Shown piece after piece: positions 53,401 through 64,000 of a DNA stretch of 64,000 nt. Under the pieces are notes generated by a model. The model was not told the origin of the DNA and ran no database searches. It saw only the letters and a program-made list of their open reading frames with translations. Every line of letters begins with the position of its first letter. Positions within the stretch are counted from its first letter, which is position 1. The DNA comes from Phalacrocorax aristotelis (taxonomy: Eukaryota > Chordata > Aves > Suliformes > Phalacrocoracidae), in assembly GCF_949628215.1 (NCBI RefSeq), contig NC_134279.1, positions 15,979,541 to 16,043,540 of the forward strand, written 5' to 3'. A program made the translations under genes and the position numbers.

Positions 53401-56400
53401 CCCTCCCTGTCGTTACCCATTTCCCTTGCGCATGTGTGTGGTGCCAGCTCACAGTCTCGGGTTCCAAAGAGCTAAAAATGAAACGGATGGTGTTCTCCCT
53501 CGGGCTGGTGTCCCTGGAGAGAGCGCCGCGGGAGGTGAGCGGGTCTGGGGAGGGCCGGAGGTGGCAGCCCAGCGCCGCCCGGGGCGGCGGGAAGAGCCCG
53601 CCTGCAGCACCCTGGTCAGCTCCCAGGCCCCAGCCCTCCCCGCCGCCGCTTCCGCCCGGCTGCTGGTGTAGGCTCAGCCCTTGGCTTTGGACCGCGATGT
53701 TTGAAAGGACGTGTCCTTTCCACCTGTGTTTTTTACAGAGTTCAGTCACTGAGGCAGTAGTTACACTGAAGTGTAGCTTCCTGGAAAAGGCCAACGGATT
53801 GAGAGGAAAAGACGACAGCCTGTAAACAGACTAACTATGTGACGGCTGGGACTGTAGGCTGCCTTAATTCTGTGGTGTCTGTGGAGGGGGTGGGAGTGAG
53901 GTTATATGTCTGCTGTCTTCCAAAATCCCCAAAAAACTTAGAACAAGGGAAGCAAATAATATTATTAAGGAAAAGTAGGAAAGAAAAGCAGTCACATTCA
54001 TGGAAATAGATAAGGAGAAAGAACCGGGATCTGCAATGAAGAACCTGGAAAGAGAGGGAGACTGAGAAATAGCAGTATAGCAGTGGTGAAAAAAAGTTTT
54101 CAAGCACAGTTACTTCACAGTCCCCAGAGCTGTTAAGGACTGAACCTGAGGCGGCAGGACAGGCTGGAAGCTGTTTAGGATTGTAAGGAGGTGAGGCAAG
54201 TCAGAGAGATCAGCAGGAAGTTCAGGTCTCAAGAGAGCCAGACACTGAGCTAGAGACAGCTCTCTACCTTACTCCTGCGCCAGGGCTAAGTGCAGCCTTC
54301 TGACTCCCTGGAGTTGTGGTGTTCGTAACATTAGAACGAGTGAAGTAGATCGTTAGCACCCTTATTGTTGGCTTTAACTAAGGGAAGAAAAATCTTGACA
54401 GTCGAGTCTGATCTTGGTGACAATTTGCACGTTGTCACTAAAATATGTACTGCCTGTTTTGCATTTAGGTTAGATGCATAGTCTGGCTGGATGATGTCTT
54501 CCTGAGTGGTTGGTAGTGAATACTGAAGAAAAACTTGGAGTCATACAAGAAATTATTCTGAGTAATACTGTCTCCATAGGACACTTGGTCACATCACAGT
54601 TTGTTTTTGGATTGTTCTTTTCAAGCCGGAGTGTTCAAGTCCTAGTGTATGTATGTATGAGACTGTACCAGCAACCTCTTTTCAATGGACAAAGCGACTG
54701 TTTTTTTGTGCATTCCATTTCCTTTTTTTTTCTTAACGTGACATTAAACCACCAGACCATCATTCTACTTATTCCATAAAAGGTTAGTTTGAGATGTAGG
54801 TGAGGGAATGTGTTAGAGGGTTGGGGATTTCTTTTTTAACTCATGTGTTCTATGTCAGCTGTAGTATTTTTGGAAACACATATCCTTATGCTTAAGTATG
54901 TTGTTTGAAAAAGTGTGTAGAGTGTGAAGTTCCTTGAGCACAGCAGGTAATGTCACAACATCTGAGTACTGGCCTTCTTATAAATATTTATTACGATACA
55001 TTTGTCTCCTACACAACATCTAGTTTCACAAGTACACCATTGTTGTCTTTTTAGAAGGAAATGTAGATATTATCAGTTCCTAATGTTTATGACTCTGAAT
55101 ACTGTTTGCTGACATAATCACTAATAATCATGTGTGCTGTGTTGGTTTTCTTTGCCTTTTTTTTTTTGGTCATAGGAATTGGATTTGGAAGACAGACTTG
55201 GTGAGTTGGATCTTAGAAGTGATTCAGATATTCCTGATGTTCCTCCACCAATAGACAGCACTCCAGAAATCCTCAAAAGGGCTTTGTCAGGCTTATCTGC
55301 CAGGTATAGTAAAACAACCAGTGCTCAGATTTAATACTTACTGGCTAAAATTCTTACAGGTTATGTTGAAGTTTTAATTCTTACAGATTGTACTGCAGAT
55401 TTTAAATTTTATGATACACATGAAAAGTGAAGGATAAATTTTTACTGGATATCATTGATCTATAGTCCCTTCAGTGTAATATTTTTTGCGTGTACCTGAA
55501 GATTGTCCATTGTGTGCATTTGTAAGTAAACTGCTGCCATTTTAGCTACAGCTTACATAAACATTTGCCATTGCTCAGTCTGAGCATTGCAATAAAATGG
55601 GCTAAAGAATAGTCATTGGGTTTGATATCCAGAATAACTATTTATGGAGGTTATAATAAACTGATTTCCTACATCCAAGGTTAAGGGGGGTGGTACTTGT
55701 GTATAAATGAAAAGGGAAGAAGTGTAAATTCTCTGGGTGAGCTTTGCTAGCTTTTTGTGATAGCATTTCCCCTTTAAATAATTTTTTCTTTACAGTTAAA
55801 TACAACATAGTTTTTATTTTCATACCTTTTAAAGCAATGTTTAACTTTTTTTTTGCTGTCTCTTTTCAAACCTAGGTGTCTGCCTCCAACTCCTGTTCAC
55901 AGGATCTTAAGGGTTAGGAAATGCAGGGGCAGGAGTGTATGTGTATAGATAGATAATAGTGGGGACCTGCATATTGATTGAGGCTAATGAATAAATTTCC
56001 TAGTATAATTTATACAGCCCCTTTACAACACTTGATCAGTCAAACCCTTTTGGAGGTAGCAATTCATGTTACATTTTTTTACTAATGCAATGAAAGACCA
56101 TTTGGATATATGATCAATCACATACCAAAAAACTACCTAGTAAATGAATTTGTGTATTATATATACCTTATGCTCAACATAACAAACCAAGCAATATACA
56201 ATGTATATTTTAGACGCAACTTAGGTCTTGCAAGAGTCAGAAGAAGGACCTCCAGTCCAGACTATGATTAAAAACTTCCAAGTCCTTGTAAAAAACCCTG
56301 ATCTCCAGTAGGTATCTCCAATAGCAGTGTGAAACTACAGTTTTTTGACTTGCTCCTTTTCTAATCTGTTGACAGTTTCTGTTGTGATGTTAGGGAGCTA

Positions 56401-59029
56401 TAAACAACCGTATTGTTCCCAGGTTTCAAAAAGCACGATTCTAAACTGCACCAACTGTGAGCAGAATGTGATGGTCTCTGCTGCCATCACACTGCAAGGA
56501 ATATCTAGTTCCTATCACTTCCAGAGTCCTCTTACCATGTTAAATCTTGTGGAAGTCTAGGTCTCCAAATCAGACTTGTTCCAAAGGGCACTTGCATAGT
56601 CATACCTCAAAGTCTGCAACTAAGAGGCACAGGTGAAACCTTTCCTCTTTCACCTGCTTGAAATTCTTTATTGGAGTGTTTGCACAAAGGTGCTTTGAGT
56701 GCGAAATTAAATTCTTGGTGCTTTATGAATGCTAGATTCAAAATTACCCACTAGTTTAGTAACTGGCCGTCCCACCAGAGCTGTTGTCATAGTGCTCAAC
56801 ATGAGCAAGTCTCAGAAATATTGTCTTTCCTTGTATTTGCTCTTTAGATGAAATGGTATCTGTAACTTTCCAGTGGAGAGTTAGGATACAATAAACTCGT
56901 CACGTGGCTTCCTAGGTTCTGGAGCTTGTCTTACTGAAGCTGTCTTTCCAGTGCTGCACTTGTAAACACCCTCAAGATACTATATGGTATTTTAACATTG
57001 TTCTTAAAGGAAGTTGAATACTTCTAAGGGAGTCTTGCTCACTATAGATATGCCACTAGGAGCAAGCTGCTTCTCCATAGCCCACGCCATAGAGGAACAA
57101 AAGCCATCTGTTGTGATAAAGCCCATTGTGCCTTTGTTCCGATACTTAAGGCAAATCCAGTTAATGTCTTTAGCTGCCACTAACCTGCCGATGAATAACA
57201 TATTTGAAAATCAAATTAATATAGTTGAAGTTTACGTTAAAACTGAGTATGATGCAAAAATAGCAGCGTTCCCTGAATCAGGTGTATCTCTGGATGCAGC
57301 AATGAAACACAAGACATAAAAAGCAAAATGTTAGAAAAGATTTCTTTAAGCAACAGTAGGGGGTTTTGTGTTTAGCAGTAACTTCGATTAGTTGGTTCAG
57401 TGTACTTCTAGAGGCAAAATTCTTGAATGGAAAAACAGAGGCAAAAGAGGAGAAAAACTTACTGAAAAGTAATATCAACTATAAAATACTGACTATTGAT
57501 AACTAGAAACCCTTTGGCAGAGTGGAGTATGTGATGAGGTTTTTTTAAACTATTTTTTTTAAATGAACTGGGCTCATGATTTTTCCTGATATTGGCTTTT
57601 GGTGATTGGGGGTGGGGGGTGGGGCATAACATTCTAGTTACTGTAGAAATTACAAAAAACAAACAATAAAAAAGAACTCAAACCAAAACCAAACAAACAA
57701 AAAGAGCAAAGACTTCCCAGTTGTTGGTTGTTTTTTTTTTTTAAAGAACTCTTTATTTTTTCAAATGAGGCATTCCACACCTCAAGTACTGTGTTCAGTT
57801 TTAGGCCCCTCAGTACAAGAAAAACATTGAGGTGCTGGAGCATGTCCAGAGAAGAGCAACGAACTGGTGAAGGGTCTAAAGAGCAAGCCTTATGAGGAGT
57901 AGCTGAGGGAACTGGGGTTGTTTAGTCTGGAGAAAAGGAGACTCAGGAGAGACCTTATTGCTCTCTACAACTACCTGAAAGGAGGGTGTAGCGAGGTGGG
58001 TGTCAGTCTCTTCTCCCAAGTAATAAGCAATAGAACAAGAGGAAATGGCCTTAAGTTGAGCCAGGGGAAGTTTAGGTTGGATATTAGGAAAAATTTCTTC
58101 ACCAAAAGGGTTGTCAAGCATTGGAACAGGCTGCCCAGGGAAGTGGTTGAGTCACCATCCCTGGATGTGTTTAAAAGATGCGTAGATGTGGCACTTAGGG
58201 AAATGATTTAGTGGTGGACTTGGCAGTGTTAGGTTTATGGTTGGACTCAGTGATCTTAAAGGTCTTTTCCAACCTAGATGATTCTGTGATTCTATGGTAA
58301 CAGGAATTTCTATTCTGCTTTCCTTAGGTAGCTGCAAGCAGCTGCAAAGGTCTACAAGGGCAAAAGAGTACAGCTAGTTTGACTCATCACTCTTCATTGT
58401 CAGATGTTTTCCTGTCCTGGTTCCAGTGCTCAGAAGAGCACAGGACTGCTATCAATAGATAACCCTCTACCAGGCAAAATAGCTACTTTGCTGCCATGGA
58501 AAGTTGGTGATTCCCTGGTTGTTTTTTTTTTTACTCCTCAAAGAATTGTATGCTTTTTACCTGGCAGCCTTTCTCTCATATGCAAGCCTTTACATGGCTG
58601 GGGCCCCATCAATCTTGCTGATTATGTGATAGTTTTTGAGGGTCCTGATATATTTTCACAGCTGCTTAGAGATGGGGTAGAGCTGTTTAATAGCAAATGA
58701 TGCTGGTGTAGAGAGAGGGGAGAACATGGGGAAATATGGTGGCTACCTTCAATTTCTTTTACTGTGTATCCTGTTTAGTTGGATAGTTGGTTGATTCTGT
58801 TTCTTGCTATGTGCTTTATTAGGCACAAAAATTTCTCGAACTCCCACTGTTTCTAATACAGTCTAATCTCTAGTTAGTAAAGGAAGTGGTATTTATAACT
58901 GCTTGCTTTTTGTTCTCTTTTTTTTAAAATAGGTGGAAAAATTGGTGGATTCGTGGAATTCTCACTCTAGCTATGATTTCTGTGTTTTTCCTGATCATAT
59001 ACCTGGGATCATTTATGCTGATGCTTCTG
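47000..59029 (+). CDS. CDS1: CDS1 phosphatidate cytidylyltransferase 1, 5' part (exons 1-3; continues past the window)
   Basis: CDS1 is an ER multi-pass membrane enzyme. It converts phosphatidic acid and CTP to CDP-diacylglycerol, the precursor of phosphatidylinositol and phosphatidylglycerol. Joining 47000-47074, 55176-55303 and 58933-59029 gives the first 100 residues. These are a short basic/acidic N-terminus (poly-Arg, then nine Glu), an acidic cytosolic segment ([10 protein letters not shown], then [14 protein letters not shown]), the family motif [13 protein letters not shown] (68-80) and the first membrane segment (about 76-100). The exon 2-3 sequence and the NKX6-1 neighbour favour CDS1 over CDS2. 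Vertebrate CDS1 has about 460 residues, so the catalytic C-terminal part is missing here. I saw no exon 4 before base 64000. Exon 3 ends in phase 0, as expected before the next exon. Confidence 0.95.
47075..55175 (+). other. CDS1 intron 1
   Basis: 8,101 bp from GTGAGG to CATAG. It contains the GC-rich island with a candidate alternative first exon (53428-53680) and a pair of short open patches (48482-49031). No transposon was recognised elsewhere. Confidence 0.85.
53478..53534 (+). CDS. Candidate alternative first coding exon of CDS1
   Basis: A GC-rich island of about 250 bases (53428-53680) sits alone inside CDS1 intron 1. It holds an ATG (53478-53480, A at -3) opening 19 codons, [19 protein letters not shown]. 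These end exactly at a GTGAGC donor (53535) in phase 0, the same phase as exon 1, so splicing to exon 2 at 55176 would be in frame. This is inferred from phase, splice signal and base composition; no transcript is available. A chance match is possible. Confidence 0.35.
55176..55303 (+). CDS. CDS1: CDS1 coding exon 2
   Basis: This exon is 128 nt. The acceptor is a T-rich tract plus CATAG and the donor is AG/GTATAG. It encodes [20 protein letters not shown], then [20 protein letters not shown] and SA, plus two bases of Arg68. The SDSDIP and TPEIL blocks are diagnostic of CDS1. It starts in phase 0 and ends in phase 2. Confidence 0.95.
55304..58932 (+). other. CDS1 intron 2
   Basis: 3,629 bp from GTATAG to AAATAG. 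It holds an A/C-rich patch (57655-57710) and the plus-strand CR1 (57765-58296). Confidence 0.9.
57765..58296 (+). mobile_element. CR1 LINE, 5'-truncated 3' end (CDS1 intron 2)
   Basis: This is the 3' end of a CR1 non-LTR retrotransposon in plus orientation. It starts near CACACCTCAAGTACTGTGTT, covers the C-terminal reverse-transcriptase-side ORF and 3' UTR, and finishes with the CR1-type tail GATTCTGTGATTCTATG. A 97-codon open frame (57918-58211; [20 protein letters not shown], ending near [18 protein letters not shown]) is the ORF2 C-terminus. An upstream TAG (in GAGTAGCTGAG) breaks the frame. Confidence 0.93.
58933..59029 (+). CDS. CDS1: CDS1 coding exon 3 (first transmembrane segment)
   Basis: This exon is 97 nt. 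The acceptor is T-rich plus AAATAG and the donor is CTG/GTAAGT. It completes Arg68 and encodes [20 protein letters not shown] and [12 protein letters not shown], the conserved juxtamembrane motif and first membrane helix. It lies between two CR1 copies in opposite orientation. Confidence 0.95.
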
Positions 59030-59349
59030 GTAAGTTTGTTTAAATACATTTTGCCATGCAGGAGTTACTTGATCTCTTCATTCATTGAGCCTAAGACAGC
59101 TAGAAGGAAATCACACTGACAGTTCAGAGCAATTTCTCTTATTTGTGTAAATGTAAAACACTGGACAGATTCACAACTGGGCCTTGTGGATGAAGGACAT
59201 CTTATATACTGTAATTATTTTTTTAAGTAGGAATTAAAGTAACTCTAAGAAGTTGAATGATTGTTGCCCTGAAGTTTAATAAACTACTGTCATCCATTTC
59301 CTTGTCCAGCTCCCATCACCTACTGTTACATTCTTTCAGGTTTGTTTTG

Positions 59350-59450
59350 TTTAAAAAAAAAAACAAAACCCAAAAAACCCCAACCAGCACCACCACCCCA
59401 AAACAAACAAACAAAAAACCAACAAAAAAGCCCCCAAAACCCAGAAGACA
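59350..59450 (+). repeat. A/C-rich low-complexity tract (CDS1 intron 3)
   Basis: A-run followed by AAACAAACAAACAAAAAACC-type sequence, G-poor. Not part of the nearby CR1. Confidence 0.8.
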
Positions 59451-59911
59451 CAGGCATTTCATTTTTGAAGCTGAGGAAGGCAGGCAGCTCTGGTCTGCTG
59501 TCTGTGACCGCCACAGAAAGGCTTTCCTCAGGCATGTTCCATTAATTCCCTACTTCTCTATGGGGCTGCCTCATGGCCTCGGGTTTATGTGTCAAATAGA
59601 GCTGGATCCCTTTCCAAGGTACAGAGATAAAATGCATTAGTAGGTCATGAAGTTAAATAATAACAATAATAATAATGTTCATACACCCTGCATACCCAGT
59701 CAGCCTTTACTGCTTCTTTCCATCATTTTAATTGCTGGTATTTTTACTGAATAATGGATTACCTATCTTTCCCAGACAGGGATGTGGCTCCTAAAACACT
59801 GAAAATGGTACTTTCTGGGTAACTGCTTTGATTATTGACTCTGTCTAACTGTCAAAATGTGCTTTTACTTTTTTCATGGCCTCCTGTGAAACACCTTTTA
59901 GGTTGTATTAT

Positions 59912-61860
59912 TAGAATCATTTAGGTTGGAAAAGACCTTTAAGATCACTGAGTCCAACCATAAACCTAACACTGCCAAGTCCACCACTAAATCATTTCCC
60001 TAAGTGCCACATCCACGCATCTTTTAAACACATCCAGGGATGGTGACTCAACCACTTCCCTGGGCAGCCTGTTCCAATGCTTGACAACCCTTTTGGTGAA
60101 GAAATTTTTCCTAAAAGCCAACCTAAACTTCCCCTGGCACAACTTGAGGCCGTTTTCTCTTGTCTTATTGCTTATTACTTGGGAGAAGAGACTGACACCC
60201 ACCTCGCTACACCCTCCTTTCAGGTAGTTGTAGAGAGCAATAAGGTCTCTCCTGAGTCTCCTTTTCTCCAGACTAAACAACCCCAGTTCCCTCAGCTACT
60301 CCTCATAAGGCTTGCTCTTTAGACCCTTCACCAGTTCGTTGCTCTTCTCTGGACATGCTCCAGCACCTCAATGTTTTTCTTGTACTGAGGGGCCTATAAC
60401 CAAACACAATATTCGAGGTGCGGCCTCACCAGTGCCAAGTACAGGGGCACAATCACTGCCCTACTCCTGCTGGCCGCACTATTCCTGATACAAGCCAGGA
60501 TGCTGTCGGCCTTCTTGGCCACCTGGGCACACCGCTGACTCACGTTCAGCCGGCTGTGTACCGTCACTCCCACGTCCTTTTCCACTGGGCAGTTTCCCAT
60601 CCACTCTTCCCCAAGGCTGTAGTGTTGCATGGGGTTGTTGTGATCCAGCTGCAGGACTGGGCGCTTGGTCTTGTTGAAGCTCATACCATTGGCCTTGGCC
60701 CATTGATCCAGCCTGTCCAGATCCCTCTGCAGAGCCTCTTACCCTCAAGCAGGTCAACACTCCCACCCAACTTGGTGTCATCTGCAAACTTACTGAGGGT
60801 GTACTCCATCCTGTCATCCAGATCATTGATAAAGATATTAAATAGAACCAGCCCCAATACTGAGCCCTGGGACACACCACTTGTGACCATCTGCCAACTG
60901 GATTTAGCTCCGTTCACCACGACTCTCTGGGCTTCGCCATCCAGCCAGTTTTTTACCAGCAAAGAGTACAACCGCCCAAGCCGTGAGCGGCCAGTTTCTC
61001 CAGGATCATGCTGTGGGAAATCATGTCAAAGGCTTTATTAAAGTCTAGGTAGACAACATCCACAGCCTTTTCCTTGTCCACTAAGTAGGTCACCTTGTCA
61101 CAGAAGGAGATCAGGTTGGTTAGGCAGGGCCAGTTTTTTTTATAAACCCACGCAGGCTGGGCCTGATCCCCTGGTTATCTTGTATGTGCCATGTGATGGC
61201 ATTCAAGATGCTCTGCTCCATAACCTTCTCTGGCACTGAAGTCAGACTGACAGGCCTGTAATTCCCTGGATTCTCCGTCCAGCCCTTCTTGTAGATGGGC
61301 ATCACATTTGCTGACCTCCCTGGTTAGCCAGGACTACTGATAAATGATTGAAAGTGGCTTGGTGAGCACTTCTGCCAGCTCCCTCAGTACCCTTGTGTGG
61401 ATCCCATCCAGCCCCATGGACTTGTGTGTGTAAGTGGTGTAGCAGGCTGCTAACCATTTCCCTTGGAATATGGGGCCTTCATTCTGTTCCCCGTCCCCAT
61501 ATTCTGGCTCAGGGGGCTGGGCACCCTGCGAGCAACTGGTCTTAGTATTAAAGACTGAGGCAAAGAGGGCATTTAGCACCTCAGCCTTTTCCTCATCCTT
61601 TGTCACTATGTTGCCCCCTGCATCCAACAAAGGATGGAGATTCTCCTTAGCCCTCCTTTTGTTGCTAATGTATTTACAGAAACTTTTTTTTTTTAATGGC
61701 AGTAGCCAAATTAAGTTCCAGTTGGCTTTGGCCCTTTTAACTTTCTCCCTACATAACGTCACAACATCCTTGTAGTCTTCCTGGGTTGCCTGCCCCTTCT
61801 TCCAAAGGTCATCAACTCTTTTTTTTTTTTTTTTTTTTTCCCTCCTGTATTTTCTTGAGA
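59912..61860 (-). mobile_element. CR1 LINE, 5'-truncated, antisense (CDS1 intron 3)
   Basis: This copy of about 1.95 kb has its 3' end at 59912 and its truncated 5' end near 61860. Reading leftwards, the broken frames give a pre-RT segment (LWKKGQATQEDYKDVVTLCR), [40 protein letters not shown], the catalytic FADD at 60777-60788, RPHLEYC and the C-terminal [20 protein letters not shown] block. Several frameshifts and stops make it non-functional. A T-run (about 61819-61839) is part of the element. Its first 500 bases are nearly identical, in inverse orientation, to the CR1 at 57.8-58.3 kb. Confidence 0.93.
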
Positions 61861-63342
61861 GTCTGGAATGCTGTTTCACCAGTATTATGGTCTGCATTAC
61901 AGTCTCTGCATCTGAATTAGTCTGGTTTATATTTCCTGTTTTCAGGTGAATGACATAACAAACTAGTAATTAATTGTTTCACTGGTGGAGGATTTTCTTT
62001 TTTGTGTGTGAAGAAACAACCAAAAAAGCCCCTTTAAAGTATAGGTGACTGTAAAGAAATATTTTGTTTGCAATCCTTCGTTTAGTCTGTTAGCCTTGAG
62101 AATGATGACAACGAACAAAAAGGAACTAATCAGTTTGCAGTGTGATTTGATATATTCATGGTATACTGTGAGATTGCAATCATGGGCAAAGCTGTCAAGA
62201 GATGAACAAAAAGGTAATGAATGTTAGTATAGAATTGGAATAGAATTCTTCCTCTGTTTTACCATAAACCAAAAACTCTGTCTTCTCATGTAATAAATCT
62301 TCATAAGGTTGCCATTTGAGACTACAGAAAAAGAAGAATAGAGGGAAAAAACAGTTTTCAGGAATTATTTCATTTCACTGGAATCAAATAGCTTACATTT
62401 AAACAAGAGTTGTTATGTTGAAATGAAATCTTAATACTGAGACTGAAAATGCCCAGAGACTTGCAGGAAGGTTAATCCAGTGAAGCTTAGAGGGCAAGCC
62501 CTGAGACTGCTCTAGTTGGGAGGCATGTTTTACATTTGCCTGCTACTAAGGTAACAAGCACAAGCTTCTGTGCCTTTGGACGCCAGTGTCCTTTTCCAGT
62601 GTAAGGTGCAATCCTTTAATGTTGCTCTTGCGTATAGCATTTAAGTTTTATAACGTAGGCCAAGCAGAAGAAAGAGCATGAGATAGGGGAGCTTCCAAAT
62701 TAACTTGCTGAGGTGGGATAAGACTGTTTTAAACTGTGTTCAACACTGAGCAAGATGAAATTTATTCATGAATGCAGATAGTAAGAGAATACTGCAAAGC
62801 CTAGCATGCCAATGCATGCACAGTCAGCGTGAGTAGGTTCTTACTAGTGCCTCTGCATGGAATTACTGATGACCTGTGTTTGGTAATATTTGATATCTGG
62901 GCAGAGTGATCTGCTTAATGACTGTGGATTAGACAAAACTGGCTGAGAGTCCTTTGGAGCCCAAAGACCAACAGGATGTATCACCAGACTTGCATGGGAA
63001 AGCACTGAAGTAGTGAGATCAGCAAAACAAAATGAAGGCTGTGGAGGGTGTGACGTTGAGACCTGGGTTAGATGAGCTTTGCTTCTAATCAACAATGCTA
63101 ATTGCTCTCAATAAGATGCTTATAAATGGGAGACTGGGGTGTCCGAGTTGTGTTGCACAGCTGGTTTTTTCCATTGGGCCTAGAAAATATTTCTTAAACT
63201 AAATTTAAAGATAAAACTTAGCCAAAAGAAATAGAAGTACTTTCTTTACAGGAAGTACTTTTGACCTGCTGCTGCCAAACTGCTTTAATGAAGACAAGTC
63301 AGGAGCTTTCACTTGTTTCACGAGTGCGTATTTGCAGCTAGC

Positions 63343-63901
63343 TGTTGTGGTTTAACCCGGCAGGCAGCAAAACACCACACAGCTGTTCGCTCACTCTCCC
63401 CTGGCAGTCGGATGGGGGAGAGAACTGGAAAAAAGGTAAAACTCATGGGTTGAGGTGAATGCAATTCAATAGGACAGAAAAGGAAGGGAAAATAATAATA
63501 ATAATATTAGTCATAAAAGAATATACAAAACAAGTGATGCACAATGCAATTGCTCACCACCTACTGACCGATGCCCAGCTAGTTCCCAAGCAGCAGTCGT
63601 GCTCCCCCAGCCAAATTCCCCCAGTTTTTTTTGTTCGGCATGATGTCATATGGTATGGAATATCCTTTTGGCCAGTTTGGGTCAGCTGTCCTGGCTGTTT
63701 CCCCTCCCAGCTTCTTGTGCACCTCCAGCCTCCTCACTGGCAGGACAGTATGAGAAATTGAAAAGTCCGTAGTGTAAACACTGCTCAGCAACAACTAAAA
63801 CATCAGTGTGTTATTAACATTATTCTCATCCTAAATCCAAAACACGGCACTGACCAGGTAGTAGGAAGAAAATTAACTCTATCCCAGCTGAAACCAGGAC
63901 A
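63343..63901 (-). mobile_element. Solo LTR of the same ERV-L-type family, antisense (CDS1 intron 3)
   Basis: On the minus strand it runs from TGTCCTGGTTTCAGCTGGG to GGGTTAAACCACAACA, 559 bp with intact TG...CA ends. It matches the 12.9 kb LTR block by block in inverse orientation. The flanks are CTAGC on the left and GTAGC on the right, an imperfect 5-bp target duplication. No internal retroviral sequence adjoins it, so it is a solo LTR. Confidence 0.9.
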
Positions 63902-64000
63902 GTAGCCCAATGTGGTTTTTTCTTGTGGTTTTGAGGTTTTTTGGGGGGGTTTAAATGGAGCTTTAGTTTTCCTTGGACTTGCTTTGAAGCTGCCTGTTTT

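Larger units (their letters stand above)
59030..64000 (+). other. CDS1 intron 3, 5' part
   Basis: It starts with GTAAGT and runs past the window end. It holds an A/C-rich tract, the antisense CR1 and the antisense solo LTR. No sequence resembling the conserved next CDS1 segment was seen before 64000. Confidence 0.85.

Noticed and set aside
57014-57319. 101-codon open frame in CDS1 intron 2
   Set aside because: The opposite strand is also open, no domain is seen, and there are no matching splice signals.
47000-59029. Assignment to CDS2
   Set aside because: The [10 protein letters not shown] segment and [12 protein letters not shown] helix match CDS1; CDS2 reads differently in both places and is on another chromosome in human.
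59030-64000. CDS1 exon 4 within the window
   Set aside because: I looked for the conserved segment that follows the first membrane helix and did not find it; the remaining sequence is largely CR1, LTR and intron.

Overview
The window is vertebrate nuclear DNA, almost certainly from a bird. It carries CR1 LINEs of avian type, an LTR retrotransposon family whose LTR begins TGTCCTGGTTTCAGC, intron-split genes with GT-AG junctions, and very GC-rich CpG islands alternating with AT-rich DNA. Two protein-coding genes are supported, and their order matches the tetrapod NKX6-1 - CDS1 neighbourhood (human 4q21). Everything else is intergenic DNA, introns, transposable elements or candidate regulatory DNA.

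Layout. 1-19.6 kb: gene-poor DNA downstream of NKX6-1. It holds a candidate old CR1 fragment (about 3.79-4.19 kb) and a decayed ERV-L-like pol fragment followed by an LTR (about 11.5-13.5 kb). It also has several repeat-free, homeodomain-site-rich stretches that could be conserved regulatory elements. 19.6-33.1 kb: a broad CpG-rich domain centred on NKX6-1, which lies on the minus strand with coding exons at 28791-29403, 27983-28155 and 26623-26874. It encodes a complete 345-residue homeodomain protein. Upstream of NKX6-1 (higher coordinates) are an alternating TATA/CG tract and a polypyrimidine block of about 0.7 kb with a perfect (TTTTC)17 core. 33.1-46.3 kb: intergenic, with more candidate enhancers and one unexplained long ORF. 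46.3-64 kb: the 5' part of CDS1 on the plus strand. Coding exons are 47000-47074, 55176-55303 and 58933-59029; the rest of the gene lies beyond the window. CDS1 intron 3 contains an antisense CR1 and an antisense solo LTR. A second, plus-strand CR1 in intron 2 makes a head-on inverted pair around exon 3.

The two genes are not functionally linked. NKX6-1 is a transcriptional repressor of neural-tube and pancreatic beta-cell fate. CDS1 is an ER membrane enzyme making CDP-diacylglycerol. The CpG domain and flanking AT-rich blocks are what one expects around a developmental regulator. The most checkable new observations are a candidate alternative CDS1 first exon in an intronic GC-rich island (donor at 53534/53535, phase-compatible with exon 2), the inverted CR1 pair around CDS1 exon 3, and the long polypurine/polypyrimidine tract beside the NKX6-1 promoter. 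I see no clearly new gene system.
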